NCBI GenBank assembly: GCA_026008535.1
Contig: BRKX01000014.1
Location: 19,924,694-19,988,693 of the forward strand
Length of the DNA: 64,000 nt
Source: Perilla frutescens
Taxonomy: Eukaryota; Streptophyta; Magnoliopsida; Lamiales; Lamiaceae
Direction: 5' to 3'
Shown here one piece after another: positions 25,228 through 38,091 of the stretch (the first letter of the stretch is position 1; each line of letters opens with the position of its first letter). The position numbers and the translations under genes are program-made. The notes under the pieces were generated by a model, which saw only the letters and a program-made list of their open reading frames with translations, was not told the DNA's origin and ran no database searches.

Positions 25228-28200
25228 GGGGTACTTTGCGAGTACTTCTTCTTCTCTTTCCCATGTTGCTTCGTCTTTTTCATGTCTACTCCATTGAACT
25301 TTGATGAGAGGAATCATTCGATTTCTTAGAGTATGGACCTTTCTTTCAAGCACAGCTACAGGAACTTCCTCGTACGAGAGATTTTGGTTAACATCCATAG
25401 TCTCATAGTTAACTACATGACTTGGATCGTGGATATATTTCCTCATCATAGAAACATGGAATACATTGTGCACGTTTGCCAATTCTGGCGGTAAGGCTAA
25501 TCTGTAGGCTGCATTACCAATCTTCTCAAGTATCTCAAATGGTCCAATAAATCTTGGCCTCAATTTTCCTCTCTTTCCAAATCTAACTACACCTTTTATA
25601 GGTGCAATTTTTAAGAAAACTTTATCACCAATTTCAAATTGCAGATCTTTCCTTCTTTTGTCAGCATAAGACTTTTGATGGTCTTGTGCTATCTTCATTC
25701 TTTCTCTGATATTCTCTATGACTCCAACAGTTTGCTCAACAAGTTCTGGTCCCAATATTTTTCTTTCACCAACTTCATCCCAATGCACAGGGGACCTACA
25801 CTTGTGTCCATAAAGAGCTTCATATGGCGCCATACCAATGGTAGAGTGGAAATTGTTATTATAAGCGAATTTAACCAAAGGTAGGTATCTTTCCCAATTC
25901 CCTTCAAAATCCAAAACACAAGATCTCAACATGTCTTCTAGCGTTTGGATTGTTCTCTCTGACTGACCATCAGACTGAGGATGATAGGTAGTGCTGAAGT
26001 TTAATCTTGTACCCATAGCTGATTGTAAGCTCCTCCAAAAGTTCGATGTGAACTTAGAATCTCTGTCAGATACAATTGACACAGGAACTCCATGCAACCG
26101 TACTATCTCCTTGATATAAAGTTGTGCGTGTTGCTCCAGTGTAGTAGTTCTCTTAACAGGTAAGAAATGAGCACTTTTTGTCAAACGATCAACTATAACC
26201 CAGATTCCATCATTTCCTCTACGTGATCTTGGAAGTCCATATACAAAATCCATTGTTATCTTTTCCCACTTCCATTCCGGTATTTCCAATGGGTTAAGTA
26301 ATCCAGATGGACATTGGTGTTCCGCCTTAATTTGTTGACAAGTTATACACCTTTCCACAAAACTTATAACAGATCCTTTCATATTTCTCCACCAATATAT
26401 TTTTCGCAGATCTTGGTACATCTTTGTACTTCCCGAATGTACAGTGTAAGGTGTACAATGAGCTTCATCAAGAATTTCTCGTCTCAAATTTTCATCTTTT
26501 GGAAGACATAATCTTTCTTCAAACACTAAGTTACCATCATCAATTAAAGCAAATCCTTTGATATCTCCAGCAAGAACTCTACTTCTCATCTTTTCCAAGA
26601 ACTTATCACTCATTTGAGTTTGCTTTATCCTTTCTCTCAAAGTAGGTTTGACCACTAATGTTGCCAACACCGCTGTTGTGCTACTTGGTGGAACCACTAT
26701 TTCAATCCTTAGTTTAGCCAAATCTTCAATTAATTGATCTTGACTTGTGGGTAAGGCTGCTAACTGACCATTATTCTTCCGACTCAAAGCGTCTGCAACA
26801 ACATTTGCCTTTCCCAGATGGTAATGAATGGTACAATCATAGTCTTTTACCAATTCTAACCATCTTCTTTGCCTCATATTCAACTCCTTCTGGGTGAAGA
26901 AGTACTTTAAGCTCTTATGGTCAGTATAAATATCACACTTACCACCATAAAGGTAGTGTCTCCATATCTTCAGAGCATGAACTACAGCTGCTAACTCCAA
27001 ATCATGTGTAGGATAGTTCAGCTCATGTATCTTCAATTGCCGAGAGGCATAGGCAATCACCTTACCATGTTGCATCAAAACACAACCAAGTCCAAGTTTC
27101 GATGCATCACTATAGACAACAAAGTCTTCCGAACCATCAGGAACAGCTAGAACTGGTGCTGAAATTAATCGATGCTTCAACTCTTGAAAGCTGTTTTCAC
27201 ACTTATCAGACCATTCAAATTTCACTCCTTTTCTAGTCAATTGTGTCATTGGTCCAGAAATCTTTGAGAATCCTTCAATAAATCTTCGATAGTAACCGGC
27301 TAATCCCAAAAAGCTTCTTACTTCACTCACATTCACCGGTCTACTCCAGTTTGTTACTGCTTCAACTTTAGCAGGATCCACTTCTATCCCTTGTGCAGTA
27401 ACTACATGTCCCAAGAAGACAACTCGATCCATCCAAAACTCACACTTCTTGAACTTTGCATAAAGTTTCTCTTTTCTAAGTGTTTCCAAGACAATTCTCA
27501 AATGTTCTTCGTGTTGTTTCTTGTCTTTTGAATAGATCAAAATATCATCAATGAAGACAATAACAAATTGATCTAAGTATGAATGAAACACACGATTCAT
27601 CAAATCTATGAAAACTGCTGGCGCATTTGATAACCCAAAAGGCATCACTATGAACTCATAATGTCCATAACGAGTTCTGAATGCAGTTTTCGATCTATCT
27701 TCTTCCTTAACCTTCAATTGATGATAGCTCGACCTTAAATCGATCTTTGAGAACACACTTGCGCCTTTCAATTGATCAAACAAGTCTTCTATTCTTGGAA
27801 GTGGATACTTGTTCTTGATCGTCAATCGGTTCAACTCTCAATAATCTATGCACATTCTCATGGTTCCATCTTTCTTTTTTACAAAAAGAACCGGTGCTCC
27901 CCAAGGTGAGACACTTGGTTGAATGAAACCTTTATCCATAAGCTCTTGCAATTGCACCTTCAATTCTTGAAGTTCTTTTGGTGCCATTCTATATGGTACC
28001 TTTGATATCGGAGCTGATCCAGGTAACAAATCTATCGTGAATTCCACTTGTCGATCTGGTGCAATTCCAGGTAAATCATCTGGAAATACATCAGGGAACT
28101 CTCGAACAATTGGCACATCATTAATTTTGGACTCAGCTGGTGGAATGCTTATCAAGCTAACCAAATAGCCTTCACAATTTCCTTTCTTCAACATTCTCAT

Positions 28201-29724
28201 CGCCTTCATAGCAGATACAACTCGAGGCATTAATCTTATCCTTGCTCCATAAAATGAAAATGGTTTCTCTCCAGGTCTTTGGAAGATCACTTCTCTTTCT
28301 CGACACTTAATCGTAGCATAATTCTTAATAAGCCAATCCATTCCTAGAATTACATCAAAGTCTTTCATCTCTAGAAGATACAAATCAGCACCTATGTTCT
28401 TTTCACTAATGTCCAGCTTTACATTCTTAGCCATACGATTAGTTCTAAGTGTCTTTCCTGAGGGAATACTAATCTCTAGTGCATCATCTATTCTATCACA
28501 AACAACACCAATTCTTGAATAAAATTTTACAGATATGAATGAATGTGTAGCACCAGAATCAAAAAGAACATATGCAGATACATCAGAGATGTTCACCATA
28601 CCTGTCATAGCCTCAGGGTTCTCTTCCTCATTCTTCTCAGTCATCGCAAAGAAACGTGCATTTTCTTTCCTTTCAGTCTCTCTTTTCTTACGAGTTGGGC
28701 AATCATTTTCTTCATGTCCCAGTTTTTCACAAGTGAAACACATTCCTTTTCCTAGTAAGCATTCCTTGAAGTGAAATTTTTCACAAACCTTACATTGTGG
28801 CTTCCTTTGCGCTACATTACAGCTGCCATTTCCTTCATTTTCTCCTTTCTTAAGCTGAGGCTGTCCAGTTGGCCTATTCGGCGGCTCCCACTTTCTCTTA
28901 TTTGAAGTGTCAACAGTCTTCTGTGTTGAATTTCCCAAATTCAAACGGGATGATATAGCTAGAGCACGTCGAACCACATTACCATAAGTAGTAATGTCAG
29001 TACCAGCTAGTATTCCACTGATTTCTGAGCGTAGTCCCATCTCAAACCTTCTTACTTTCTTGACTTCAGTGTTAATCAAATGAGTTGCATACTGGGAGAG
29101 CTGATTGAATTTTCTTTCATAATCCACAACAGTCATAGTTCCTTGCTTTAAGTTAAGGAACTCATTTTCCTTCTCATCCCGAAATGACTGTGGAAAGTAC
29201 TGCTCTATTATCATCTCCTTGAACTGTTCCCAAGTCAAGTTGTTAAACTCCTCTTCAGTCATACTACGTGAGATAGACTCCCACCAATGTCCAGCATCTT
29301 CAGCAAGCTGAAATACAGCGCACGATACTCTTTGCACATCTGTGCACTGGATATGCACAAAAATTCTCTCAAGTTCCCTTAACCATTCTTCAGTAGCCAA
29401 GGGTCCTTCTCGACCTTTCAGTGTTGGTGGTCGATAACGACGAAACTGCTCCACTGCCATACTGATATTGTTATTCTGATTTGGACGGTTTTGAGCAGCT
29501 GCCGTCTGAAGAAAATTCATGAAATCTTGAAACATCTGCGCATTCATATTCTGATTAGGCGCCTCATTACGTTGTTCTTGAGTTGCAGATGCATTGGTAT
29601 TATGCCCAGTATTATCGTCAGTGAGCACATTCCGACTGACATTATCCTCAACTTCGGTGTTCGAGTCACCTCTTCGATTGACATTCCTTACTGGTCTTCC
29701 TCGACGTCCATGTCCACGAATCAT

Positions 29725-30298
29725 CTTATCCTAAGGCAATAAATAATTTCTTCTACTTAGTAAAGGGATTCTAAGCAAGCATCTAATTTCGAGAACTATT
29801 TTTTTTTAAAGACATTACTCTAATAATAGCATCAATACATATACTTTAAGTAAATAAACTGTGAACTGTACTAGAATACGATTTATAATGAATAACTGCA
29901 TCAACATATACTTTACATAAACATGAACTTCAACTTTATAATAATTCAATAAACTTCATATAGATGCAGTCAAACATTATTCAAAGTATTTATAATTAAA
30001 CTTTCAACTTTCAATAATAATAAAATATAAAAATATATATTTTTTCTTACCTTGGATTCGGTGAGGCGTGGCGGAGAGGATGTTTCATTCAAATATTTTA
30101 CATTTAATGCAAATTTCATAAACTTAACTCAAATACTCAACTTCAAACTTTTATTTTCCAAATAAATAAATAATAAATAATTGATAATTTTAGAATTCTA
30201 TAGAAATGAAAATAAAAATAAAAATTTATAATTTTACAAGTCTACAAAATTTTAAATAAAAATTTATAATTTTAAAAATCTACAGAAACGTAGACCTG
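29725..30298 (-). other. Leader between primer site and gag of the Tekay-type element
   Basis: AT-rich untranslated leader, with no ORF. It runs from the primer-binding site to the gag ATG at 29724. Confidence 0.6.
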
Positions 30299-30310
30299 CT
30301 CTGATACCAT
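30299..30310 (-). other. Primer-binding site of the Tekay-type element
   Basis: The minus strand reads TGGTATCAGAGC, matching the 3' end of initiator tRNA-Met. It sits two bases inside the 5' LTR. Confidence 0.9.
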
Positions 30311-30312
30311 TA

Positions 30313-32645
30313 TGTAACACCCATTTTTTTTTTTAAACCTAGAATGCTATTTATTTTATAAAATCCTAATATGTAAAATAACGCATGAAAGAGAATTTAA
30401 ATATTTTCTCAAAAATGTAATAAAACTAATTCTAGAAATGCATAAATAAACTTCTATTTAGGAAAATACCATAATACCATAATAATTCAAATAACATAGA
30501 GCGGAAGCGATTTTAAATAATTCAAACTCCTAAATATTTTAAAGTTAGAAATCCACAATCCAACAAAACATATCATCTCAACTAAAAGTTTAGAAATTAA
30601 ACAAGTCTAAAAACTTAAATATTTAATTAGAAACTTAGTTCACATCCATCTCCACATCACCATCACCGAACTCCTTAACCTGAAATATTATAATAATGGG
30701 ATGAGTATAACGAATACACTCAGTGGAGAATACGCATTATCCAAAACATATTAAACAAGTAACTCATATTCAGACATTCATGTCATGTCACATAATAATA
30801 ATTGTTTGAACAGTGGGGAGTCAGCCCAAAGGCAACTTATCACGGCCTCAGACCTATTAACGGTCTCTGAACAAGTATATGCATATACACATGTACAGTG
30901 GGCGACCCAAGGACAACTTTTACGATCCCGGACCTATGAACGGTCCCTGGCATACTTTAACTTTCACTTTCACATAGACACTCAGTCGAACAATAAATCA
31001 CAAGTATAATATATAATGGATAATAAATAACCACGTGCGTATAAAATTCCCCACCTTATTTTGAAGTCCTTTGACTCGACTTTTAATTGCAAGATGCTAA
31101 AAACTTGCAGGAACTAAGTCGCCTTCACCTAGCAGAAGGAATAATTAATTATTTTAATAAATTAAATCTTTTAAATAGAAATTATATATTTTACGGCTGA
31201 AATATTAATCATTTATCAAATTATATACAATCTGTAAACTGAGTTTCTTCCTTTTATTATAAAATCTGCTTATTTAATAAGCTTATTAACTTTTCAATAT
31301 CATCAAGAGAACGTATACAAAACTATTAATATAATATAACCTTTTTTTTATTATAATAATAAGGATAATTAAAGGAATACATTTTCCAAAGTTAAACTTA
31401 TGCTTTCGGTTATATCACAAATTGGGAGAGAAAAATACTTAAAGAGTGAAAGAGAGAAATAATATATAGAAAATGATAAGTGAAAGAACAAACACAAAAT
31501 TAAATATTTTAGTAAGTTAATCTTTTAATATATATAAACTTGCCAAATATAGGTTATCAGAAATAATAACTTTTAATTAATTTAAGTGTTTTAAATTAAA
31601 TGAGAGAGTTCACGTATTTCATATAGATATATAGATATATATATCATAGTTAATCAAAAGGAGGTAAAAATCTTTGGAAAAGAAATGCTATAGTTTAAAG
31701 AAGTGTTTCGGATGACTTGCGAGAATACAAAAACACTCATTTGTCATCACAATTTTGATAATCTCAAATGCAAAAAGAACAAAGAACCTCTTAATTAACA
31801 CCTCTATTATCGACAAAATTTTGAAAAGAATAAAATACAGTTTAAAATACTCAATGCCAATTATTTCAAAAATCATCACATGATAAATTAATCTCTAATC
31901 CCCAGAATACTTAACTCGCATTATTGCACACAATTATGCAAATATATAAAATAGTTTGTATTTTTTTTTAAACAAGACTATAAAATTTGAACGGTGAAAA
32001 TGAGGATTTTGGATACCTGATTCTGGATCTTAGTTTTAAATTTAAATTGAATCTCTTGTTCTGATTTAACAAGGTATATCTATTAAGATAATGAGAAAAA
32101 AATAGATTACATTTTAGAACACGAATACTACAATTTGGTGATTGAAAAGAATTTGAATTTTAAATTATTTACCTTAGTAGTCGAAGTAGCAGGAGGATCT
32201 CATTGCTTCAATAAATGAATAAAAACTCTATAATTGAAATGTTTGTAGAGATGGGGAAATGTTTAAGGCCTGGATGAAAAATTGTTAATTCGTAAATGTA
32301 TGGAATCAAAGAAACCAATTAATCTTGCGGTTCGGCAGTTAGTTTTACGTGAGTTGAGGGAAAATTTAGAGAAATTAACTTCTATTTGGATAAATTATTA
32401 TTATTAATATTATTATTATCCAGCTTCTAAATTTTAGAATAGTTATTGGATTATAACTGATTTAATTCCATAAGGATTTATGGATTTACTATCTTATTCC
32501 AATATAAGTAATTCGATATTAAAATTTAAATTTTCTCTGCCGGCGATGCGACTAAAATATAAATTATTTTTACTTGAGATAATAATAATGACAAGACCAT
32601 AATCCCATATTTAAAAATAAAAATTTTGAGAAACGGGTCGTTACA
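30313..32645 (-). repeat. 5' LTR of the Tekay-type element (complete)
   Basis: It is 2333 bases, read on the minus strand from TGTAACGACCC to GGGTGTTACA. The CTTGG target duplication follows at 32646. Very AT-rich, with several TATA tracts. Confidence 0.92.
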
Positions 32646-32650
32646 CTTGG

Positions 32651-32870
32651 CGGTCACCATGTTAATCAGTGTTGGACGGAGTTCAAAGTTATTTGCGGTG
32701 ATGCCGCCACCCCATCCGACACCTAAGTATTTGTTAGTCGGTGTCCGATACAGCTGGTTTAGAGGTGTTGCTTCTTGTTCGGGCTCAGCCTGTCGAGCAA
32801 GTCTCTGCTCCATCTCTCGAAGTCTTCTAGCCAATACTTCCATATCCATGTTCTCGTTATTAGCTGCCAT
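32651..32870 (-). pseudogene. Gypsy gag, N-terminal part (outer element)
   Basis: It opens MAANNENMDMEVLARRLREM at 32870 and reads through NNFELRPTLINMVTAK, then is cut by the nested element. The frame resumes at 22920 with QFSGRATENPN, an exact continuation. Gag N-termini of this form are typical of Tat/Athila-type elements. Confidence 0.8.
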
Positions 32871-33032
32871 CTCCTTTTCTTATCTTCTGCGCTCCTTATT
32901 CCTCTGTATATGAGCTCGATCAGGGCAATTGGAAACATGATCTACATGTGGCTGTGTAGACCTTGTTATCATAAACTACCTAAAGTAATAAATTGTTGTC
33001 AGTAATAATATCAATGTAAAAATCAAAATCAG

Positions 33033-33050
33033 TCCCCGACAATGGCGCCA
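33033..33050 (-). other. Primer-binding site of the outer gypsy element
   Basis: The minus strand reads TGGCGCCATTGTCGGGGA, close to the tRNA-Asp-complementary site used by Athila/Tat elements. Confidence 0.8.
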
Positions 33051-33056
33051 AAAAGT

Positions 33057-34457
33057 TGATGCACTATTTATTATGCAATTAACTGCAACTAACACAGATC
33101 ATGCAATACAGCAAGTGAATCGAGTATCGTATCCACAGAGACTGAATTATTGACCACATTGAGTACTAAGCTAATAACTTTCTATTATCCAGGCTACCTA
33201 TTTTCGGGTTGAACTAATCCTAGACAAATAATTAAAAATAAATTACTAAACTCAATATATAATAAAATCAAATGCAAATCAAACAAGATTGAAAATGTAA
33301 ACTATCAAATAAATAAAATAATCAATCCTAGGGAATGCATACACTTGAATCCATCATATATTAATCTAATTTCATCAACTTCCAATTTAATCCAATTATC
33401 GGTAGATGATCAAAATTCTAATTACCTATCTCCGCCAGGTCTCAAGGTAAAAGTGGATTAACAATTATCTATTACTTTCGTCTCTAGATTAATTGTTAAC
33501 TCCCGATAGATCAATATATTTAAAACCTCCTACAGATCACAAGTACGTGTATCAAATCATTCAATTAATCCCACTAATTAATTATCTCCGCCAGGACTCA
33601 AATTAATTAGCTAGCATACAATGACTATGGCCTTAATCATGCATGAGAAATCTAAACTTGAATGTTTGAACCATATAATTGGAAGGAAAATTGATAAAGA
33701 ATTAAAACAATACATAATTTCATACATGTTACAAACCCTAGAATTAATTATATGAACTACTCACACATAATGAAATCTAAAAGAAAGAAAGAATAAAGAA
33801 ACATAATTAAATAACAAAGGTTAGAAAAACCGTAGAGAAATTCGATGCATAAAACTTCCAATCTTCAGAGTTGAATTCCACAGGTGGATCTCGACTAAAA
33901 AATAAAAAGAACTCTAAAATAATGAATAATGTGTAATTTTCATCCATAGCAATCCTATATATACTAGGTATCAAAAATCCGGCCCAAAAGGTAAGTTCGC
34001 GGGCCGAAAATGGATCCGGAGGCAAAAACTGGACAAACCGCCGACCCAGAAGTGAAGACCCGCCGACCGGAGCAAACCCACCGACCGGCGGCTGGATCGG
34101 CGGATTCCGCTGGAGAGAACCGCCGATCGGCGGTTTTATCCGCCGATCGGCGGATGTCTCGGCAGCTTTGACCCTCTTCCACTGTTTTGCTTCATTCTCG
34201 CTCTTTTCTCGTCCGATTGACCCGATTCAAGTTGCAGAATGACCTCAACTCGATCCTATATCTTTCTAGATTATCTCCCAACTGAATTGGATCTTGAAAG
34301 TATCATCTTTTTTTGCTCCAACTTCAACAAAAATAATAAAATGTGAAAACGCACGAGAAAAGCCGAAACAACAACCAAAACACCAACTTAAGCATGCATT
34401 AATATTTAAATACCATCCAAATAGACACCTAAATGCATACAAAAGTCATGTTTATCA
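33057..34457 (-). repeat. 5' LTR of the outer Tat/Athila-like element
   Basis: It is 1401 bases, read on the minus strand from TGATAAACAT to AGTGCATCA. A TATATATA box lies at about 33955-33963. A GC-rich block at 34005-34165 contains palindromic CCGCCGATCGGCGG units. No second LTR is present, so the outer boundary rests on the TG...CA ends and the position of the primer site. Confidence 0.7.
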
Positions 34458-34541
34458 AAAATCTTGCATTTCATGTTGCAAACATAATATAGTACTTACA
34501 TTACATTCAACCTAGAATATTTATTAAAACATTGTTAATAA

Positions 34542-34919
34542 TCACTTCAACAACACAACTACCAACACACAAACTAATCCAACAATGAAACCAACAAAGA
34601 AAGATTGAAACCAAATCAATCCAACCATTTTCTTCAAGCATACTTTCCATTCACGTACCGACTCTTCTACTGAAATGCTCTCATCACTTGACAACGAATA
34701 AGAATCGGATACGGAAGTTGCTTCATCGGAAACCCTAGCATGTTGCCGCATAAATGATTTATATGCTTTAACAACGTCTTTCTTAGTTGGAAAACCCTTA
34801 TACATTGCTCCTTTAAAGCCAATAACATTTGGCGCACATTCAAGCTAATCACCGTATATTTCAGTTTGAACGCCTTTGAAAATAACATAAAATTTTACAG
34901 CCTTGTTTTAGATGGCCAT
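34542..34919 (-). pseudogene. Viroplasmin (RNase H1 N-terminal)-like domain plus membrane helix
   Basis: From an ATG at 34919 the frame reads MAI, a TAA, then KFYVIFKGVQTEIYGD, a TAG, then LECAPNVIGFKGAMYKGF. This is the caulimovirus viroplasmin / RNase H1 N-terminal fold, which binds RNA-DNA hybrid in RNase H1. The TAG falls where a Trp is usual. A serine/acidic linker follows, then a C-terminal hydrophobic helix (LIWFQSFFVGFIVGLV) ending at 34542. Starting at 34805 would give an 87-residue protein that keeps only half of the domain. No RNase H catalytic domain follows. It may be a broken plant gene of a small viroplasmin-membrane family; whether it is expressed cannot be told. Confidence 0.6.
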
Positions 34920-36601
34920 CTTCGATTGTATATGAGAAGATGAAGTTACAGAATTAGAAGAAGAATGGTGAAGAAAATGATGAAATGTTTTGCAAAATCA
35001 AAACAGTATTTCATGTAACATGAATAAAAATGATGAAATGCTTAGAGTAGCATGAATAAAAATGGTGAAATGTTATAGAAGAAGAAAAATCGTGAAGTGA
35101 ATTAATTAAGTAGATCTATCTATTAAATAATGTTCCACTATCTTAAAACTACAAACATATTATAAAATATTTAAAGGAGAGATAAAATTTTTGAAATTTA
35201 ATTTCAAATTTGAGTTCAATTCGAAAATTTCAGCCCAAAAGTAAAATAGGGCATTCACCAATTTCATTTTATAAATTTTTGAGAAAATAACAAAATTACC
35301 CCCTATCTAGATAATCATATTATGGATGCTTAGCTTTTTCGTTTAATAAAATCAGAAATCTACGATATCATCTGACCCATTGTCTATTCGACCAATGAGA
35401 TCGAAGTGCCAAAATTAGGAATTTTTTATAGAGTAAAGAAAATAAAAATGAGTGCCCACGTAAGCAAAAGTGGCAGCTGGAGATGGGCCCACGATAGTTT
35501 CAATTAGGGCAAGGTGGCACGTGACGGGAGGCCCCAAAGTCCGTGTTCGTTGTGGTGACGCTAGCAAGGAACCTGAACCTCGTGTCGTATTAAGCGCCAA
35601 AATTCCGTCTTGTGGGCCCTACTAGCTTACGTGTCGACCGTTAGCAGGCACCTAACTCTCTCTCTCTCTCTTACCTCACTCACACGGTTACAGATACAAC
35701 AAGTGACACGGATAAAACATACCACCATCCCCCTCGAAATTACATGATTGCCCCTCTTCCTCATGCATGAGCATGACGACTGTGAGTTGAATTCATTTTT
35801 TACTAAATGCATCTTCTTTTAGAAATTCATTTTTCTCTTTCACTTTCTTTAAATATAAAAGAGAGTTTTGACTTTTAAATCAATTTTACATATATTTTTT
35901 TTAACTTAATGGTGTAAGAACCTGGCGTTGAATCAATGGAGTTTGCTGCGCGTTTCACATTTATGATTAATAAAGTAAAAATTAAATAATAGTGACGGAT
36001 ATATAATACGAGCTCAAATCATTCTCTATTACTCTAGTATATATGTTTAATTTTAAATTATTTGATTATGCATAATCCCATAGTTCGAAGTGATATTATT
36101 AACAACTAAGTAATGATGACTCAATTAGTATGCTATTGACTATCACTCCGATTAAGATATTATTTTAGATATATATTAATACATACATACATACATACAT
36201 ACATATGATGTCCCAACTCCTACTTTTTTATATAAAATAAATAAATCCGATATATATATATATATATATATTAATATGTGTGTGTGTGTGTGTGTAAATG
36301 TTATAATATTCTATGATAGGAACTATTCCACTCTTATACTAACTGCAGTTGAATATTAGGCTATTTCATATATATGTTATTTTCAAGATAATAAAAAAAT
36401 AATACCAGACTAGCTGTGTGTGTGTGTGTGTGTGTGTTTTTCTCGCAATTGTTAATTTCTTTAATTTATTCTGGAATGAGAGTGCATTATATTGATCTTA
36501 ATTTGAGAAAAATCATTTTTTTTTCATTTTAATAGACATGTTAATTGTAAATTTATAATAATTAATAAAATATATTTTTTAGTGGAAACACACGATCAAC
36601 C
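34920..36601. other. Intergenic with promoter-like patch and microsatellites
   Basis: Near 34960-35100 a phrase CATGAATAAAAATG(A/G)TGAAATG is repeated. A GC-richer patch lies at 35440-35640. Beyond 35830 the DNA is plain AT-rich with microsatellites: (ACAT)n at 36180-36203, (TA)n at about 36252-36271, (TG)n at 36278-36294 and (TG)n at 36414-36438. Confidence 0.5.
35440..35640. promoter_or_regulatory. Orphan promoter-like patch rich in ACGT cores
   Basis: Within 200 bases there are several ACGT cores: CCCACGTAAG, GGCACGTGAC (a perfect G-box CACGTG) and TTACGTGTC, and a CT repeat follows. These resemble ABRE/G-box sites of plant promoters. No intact gene starts nearby on the plus strand; the viroplasmin-like pseudogene lies about 520 bases to the left on the minus strand. 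Confidence 0.35.
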
Positions 36602-36603
36602 TA

Positions 36604-36847
36604 CTCCCTCTATTTCGTTTTATTTGTTGTTTTAACTTTTTTGTTTTGTTTTAAAATATTTGTTGTTTTATATATTTTCACACACTCTCTCTAATTTAAC
36701 CCTATCACAAATCTTATTTTAGAAAAATATAATTGAATAAGATTTTGTGGCATATATGAAAGATGGGTATATTTATGCACAAAATTAATTGTTAATTCTA
36801 GATAAAAAAAAAAAACTAAAACAACAAATAAAACGAAATAGATGGAG
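36604..36847. mobile_element. Stowaway-like MITE, copy 1
   Basis: Inverted ends of about 32 bases, starting CTCCCTCTATTTCGTTTT on the left and mirrored on the right with one mismatch. They are flanked by TA on both sides, the target of Tc1/mariner-type elements. It is 244 bases and has no coding capacity. Confidence 0.85.
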
Positions 36848-36849
36848 TA

Positions 36850-38091
36850 TAAAGTTAGTGACAGTGAAACTAGTTCTAAGCCACGCACTCACACATACAC
36901 TTACCAACTTTAATACAATGTAAAATACTTCAATTCTTTAGTACTTAATTAATAATTATTCCCTAATATATTTTCTAAAAAAAAAAAAAACTGACATATA
37001 TACCCATTCGTATCTAATAAAGAAAAAAAAAATCACAAACGAATATTTATTCAAACTCCGAAAGAAAAAAAATTCCATCAATAAAAAATTACGAGATGTT
37101 TCTTTTTCTTTTTTTTCTTTTTTTTTTTTCAATTACGAGATGTTTCTTTATAAATAGAATATATAAAAAAAATCCTTTTAAAAACATTTGCCATCAAAAT
37201 AAGCATACCAAATTAATAAATATAGAAAACAGAAACAAAATACGTATCTAAAAAATTTTAAAAATATGTCCATATACAATATCACATGAGGTAATTAATC
37301 ATATAATTAATGACAAAAGGAAGTTTTTATTGGTGGCCCAACTCTCCAATGAGAGAAAGTAGATTAGGGGGGGGGGGGGATGGGATAATGGGGACCTTAA
37401 TTAATTAGGTCATTAATTTAATGTATATCAAGCAATGAGACAGACAACAATAGATTAGGGATTATGGTGGGACTATAATGCTTAATGACATTAATTTAAA
37501 TTCAATTCAGGTAAAGACAATACGTATGAAAGGTATGTAAGTGTGTATTTTTAGGTCCCGATATTCGTAGAATCCCATGTGTCTTTGAGGTCTATCCAAT
37601 TGAACTAAATTAAAAAAAAAAAAAAAAAAAGATTTATTTCGTGGGGAATCCAAATTTTCTTGAATTTTCAATATTAATACGAGAAAATAAAAAGAGTTTA
37701 ATTCTTACGGGCAATCTTCAACGGTTTTAGGATATGTACAAAGTGTTAGAATATTTGTTGGTGGTGGAAAGTCGGAAATGAATGAGTGAAAGAGGTGTAT
37801 TACCTAAAATTCACTGTTTGACAAAGATTCACATTTGGGAGTCGGGTAGATTTAGCAATAATTTTAGAAGTTTTATCGTTTTATTACCCGTATCCTATAG
37901 GTTACTATCCATTAATTCGGGACTTGGAAGATAAAAAAAAAATTAATAGTTCTTTCTTTTCGAAACAAATGTTATTCTGACATTTTAATTTTATTTCATA
38001 AAGAGTGTCATTCGATATAATCGAGTGGAAAATTCATATTTTTCATACATTCAAACATACATATTTTACTCATTTGATATATATATATATA
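36850..38091. other. AT-rich intergenic DNA
   Basis: No gene is seen. It contains A and T runs, an 11-base G run near 37370, a poly-A run near 37620 and a (TA)n tract just before the LINE tail. Confidence 0.5.

Noticed and set aside
36178..36440. Possible CRISPR-like short repeats
   Set aside because: They are simple di- and tetranucleotide microsatellites with no spacers.
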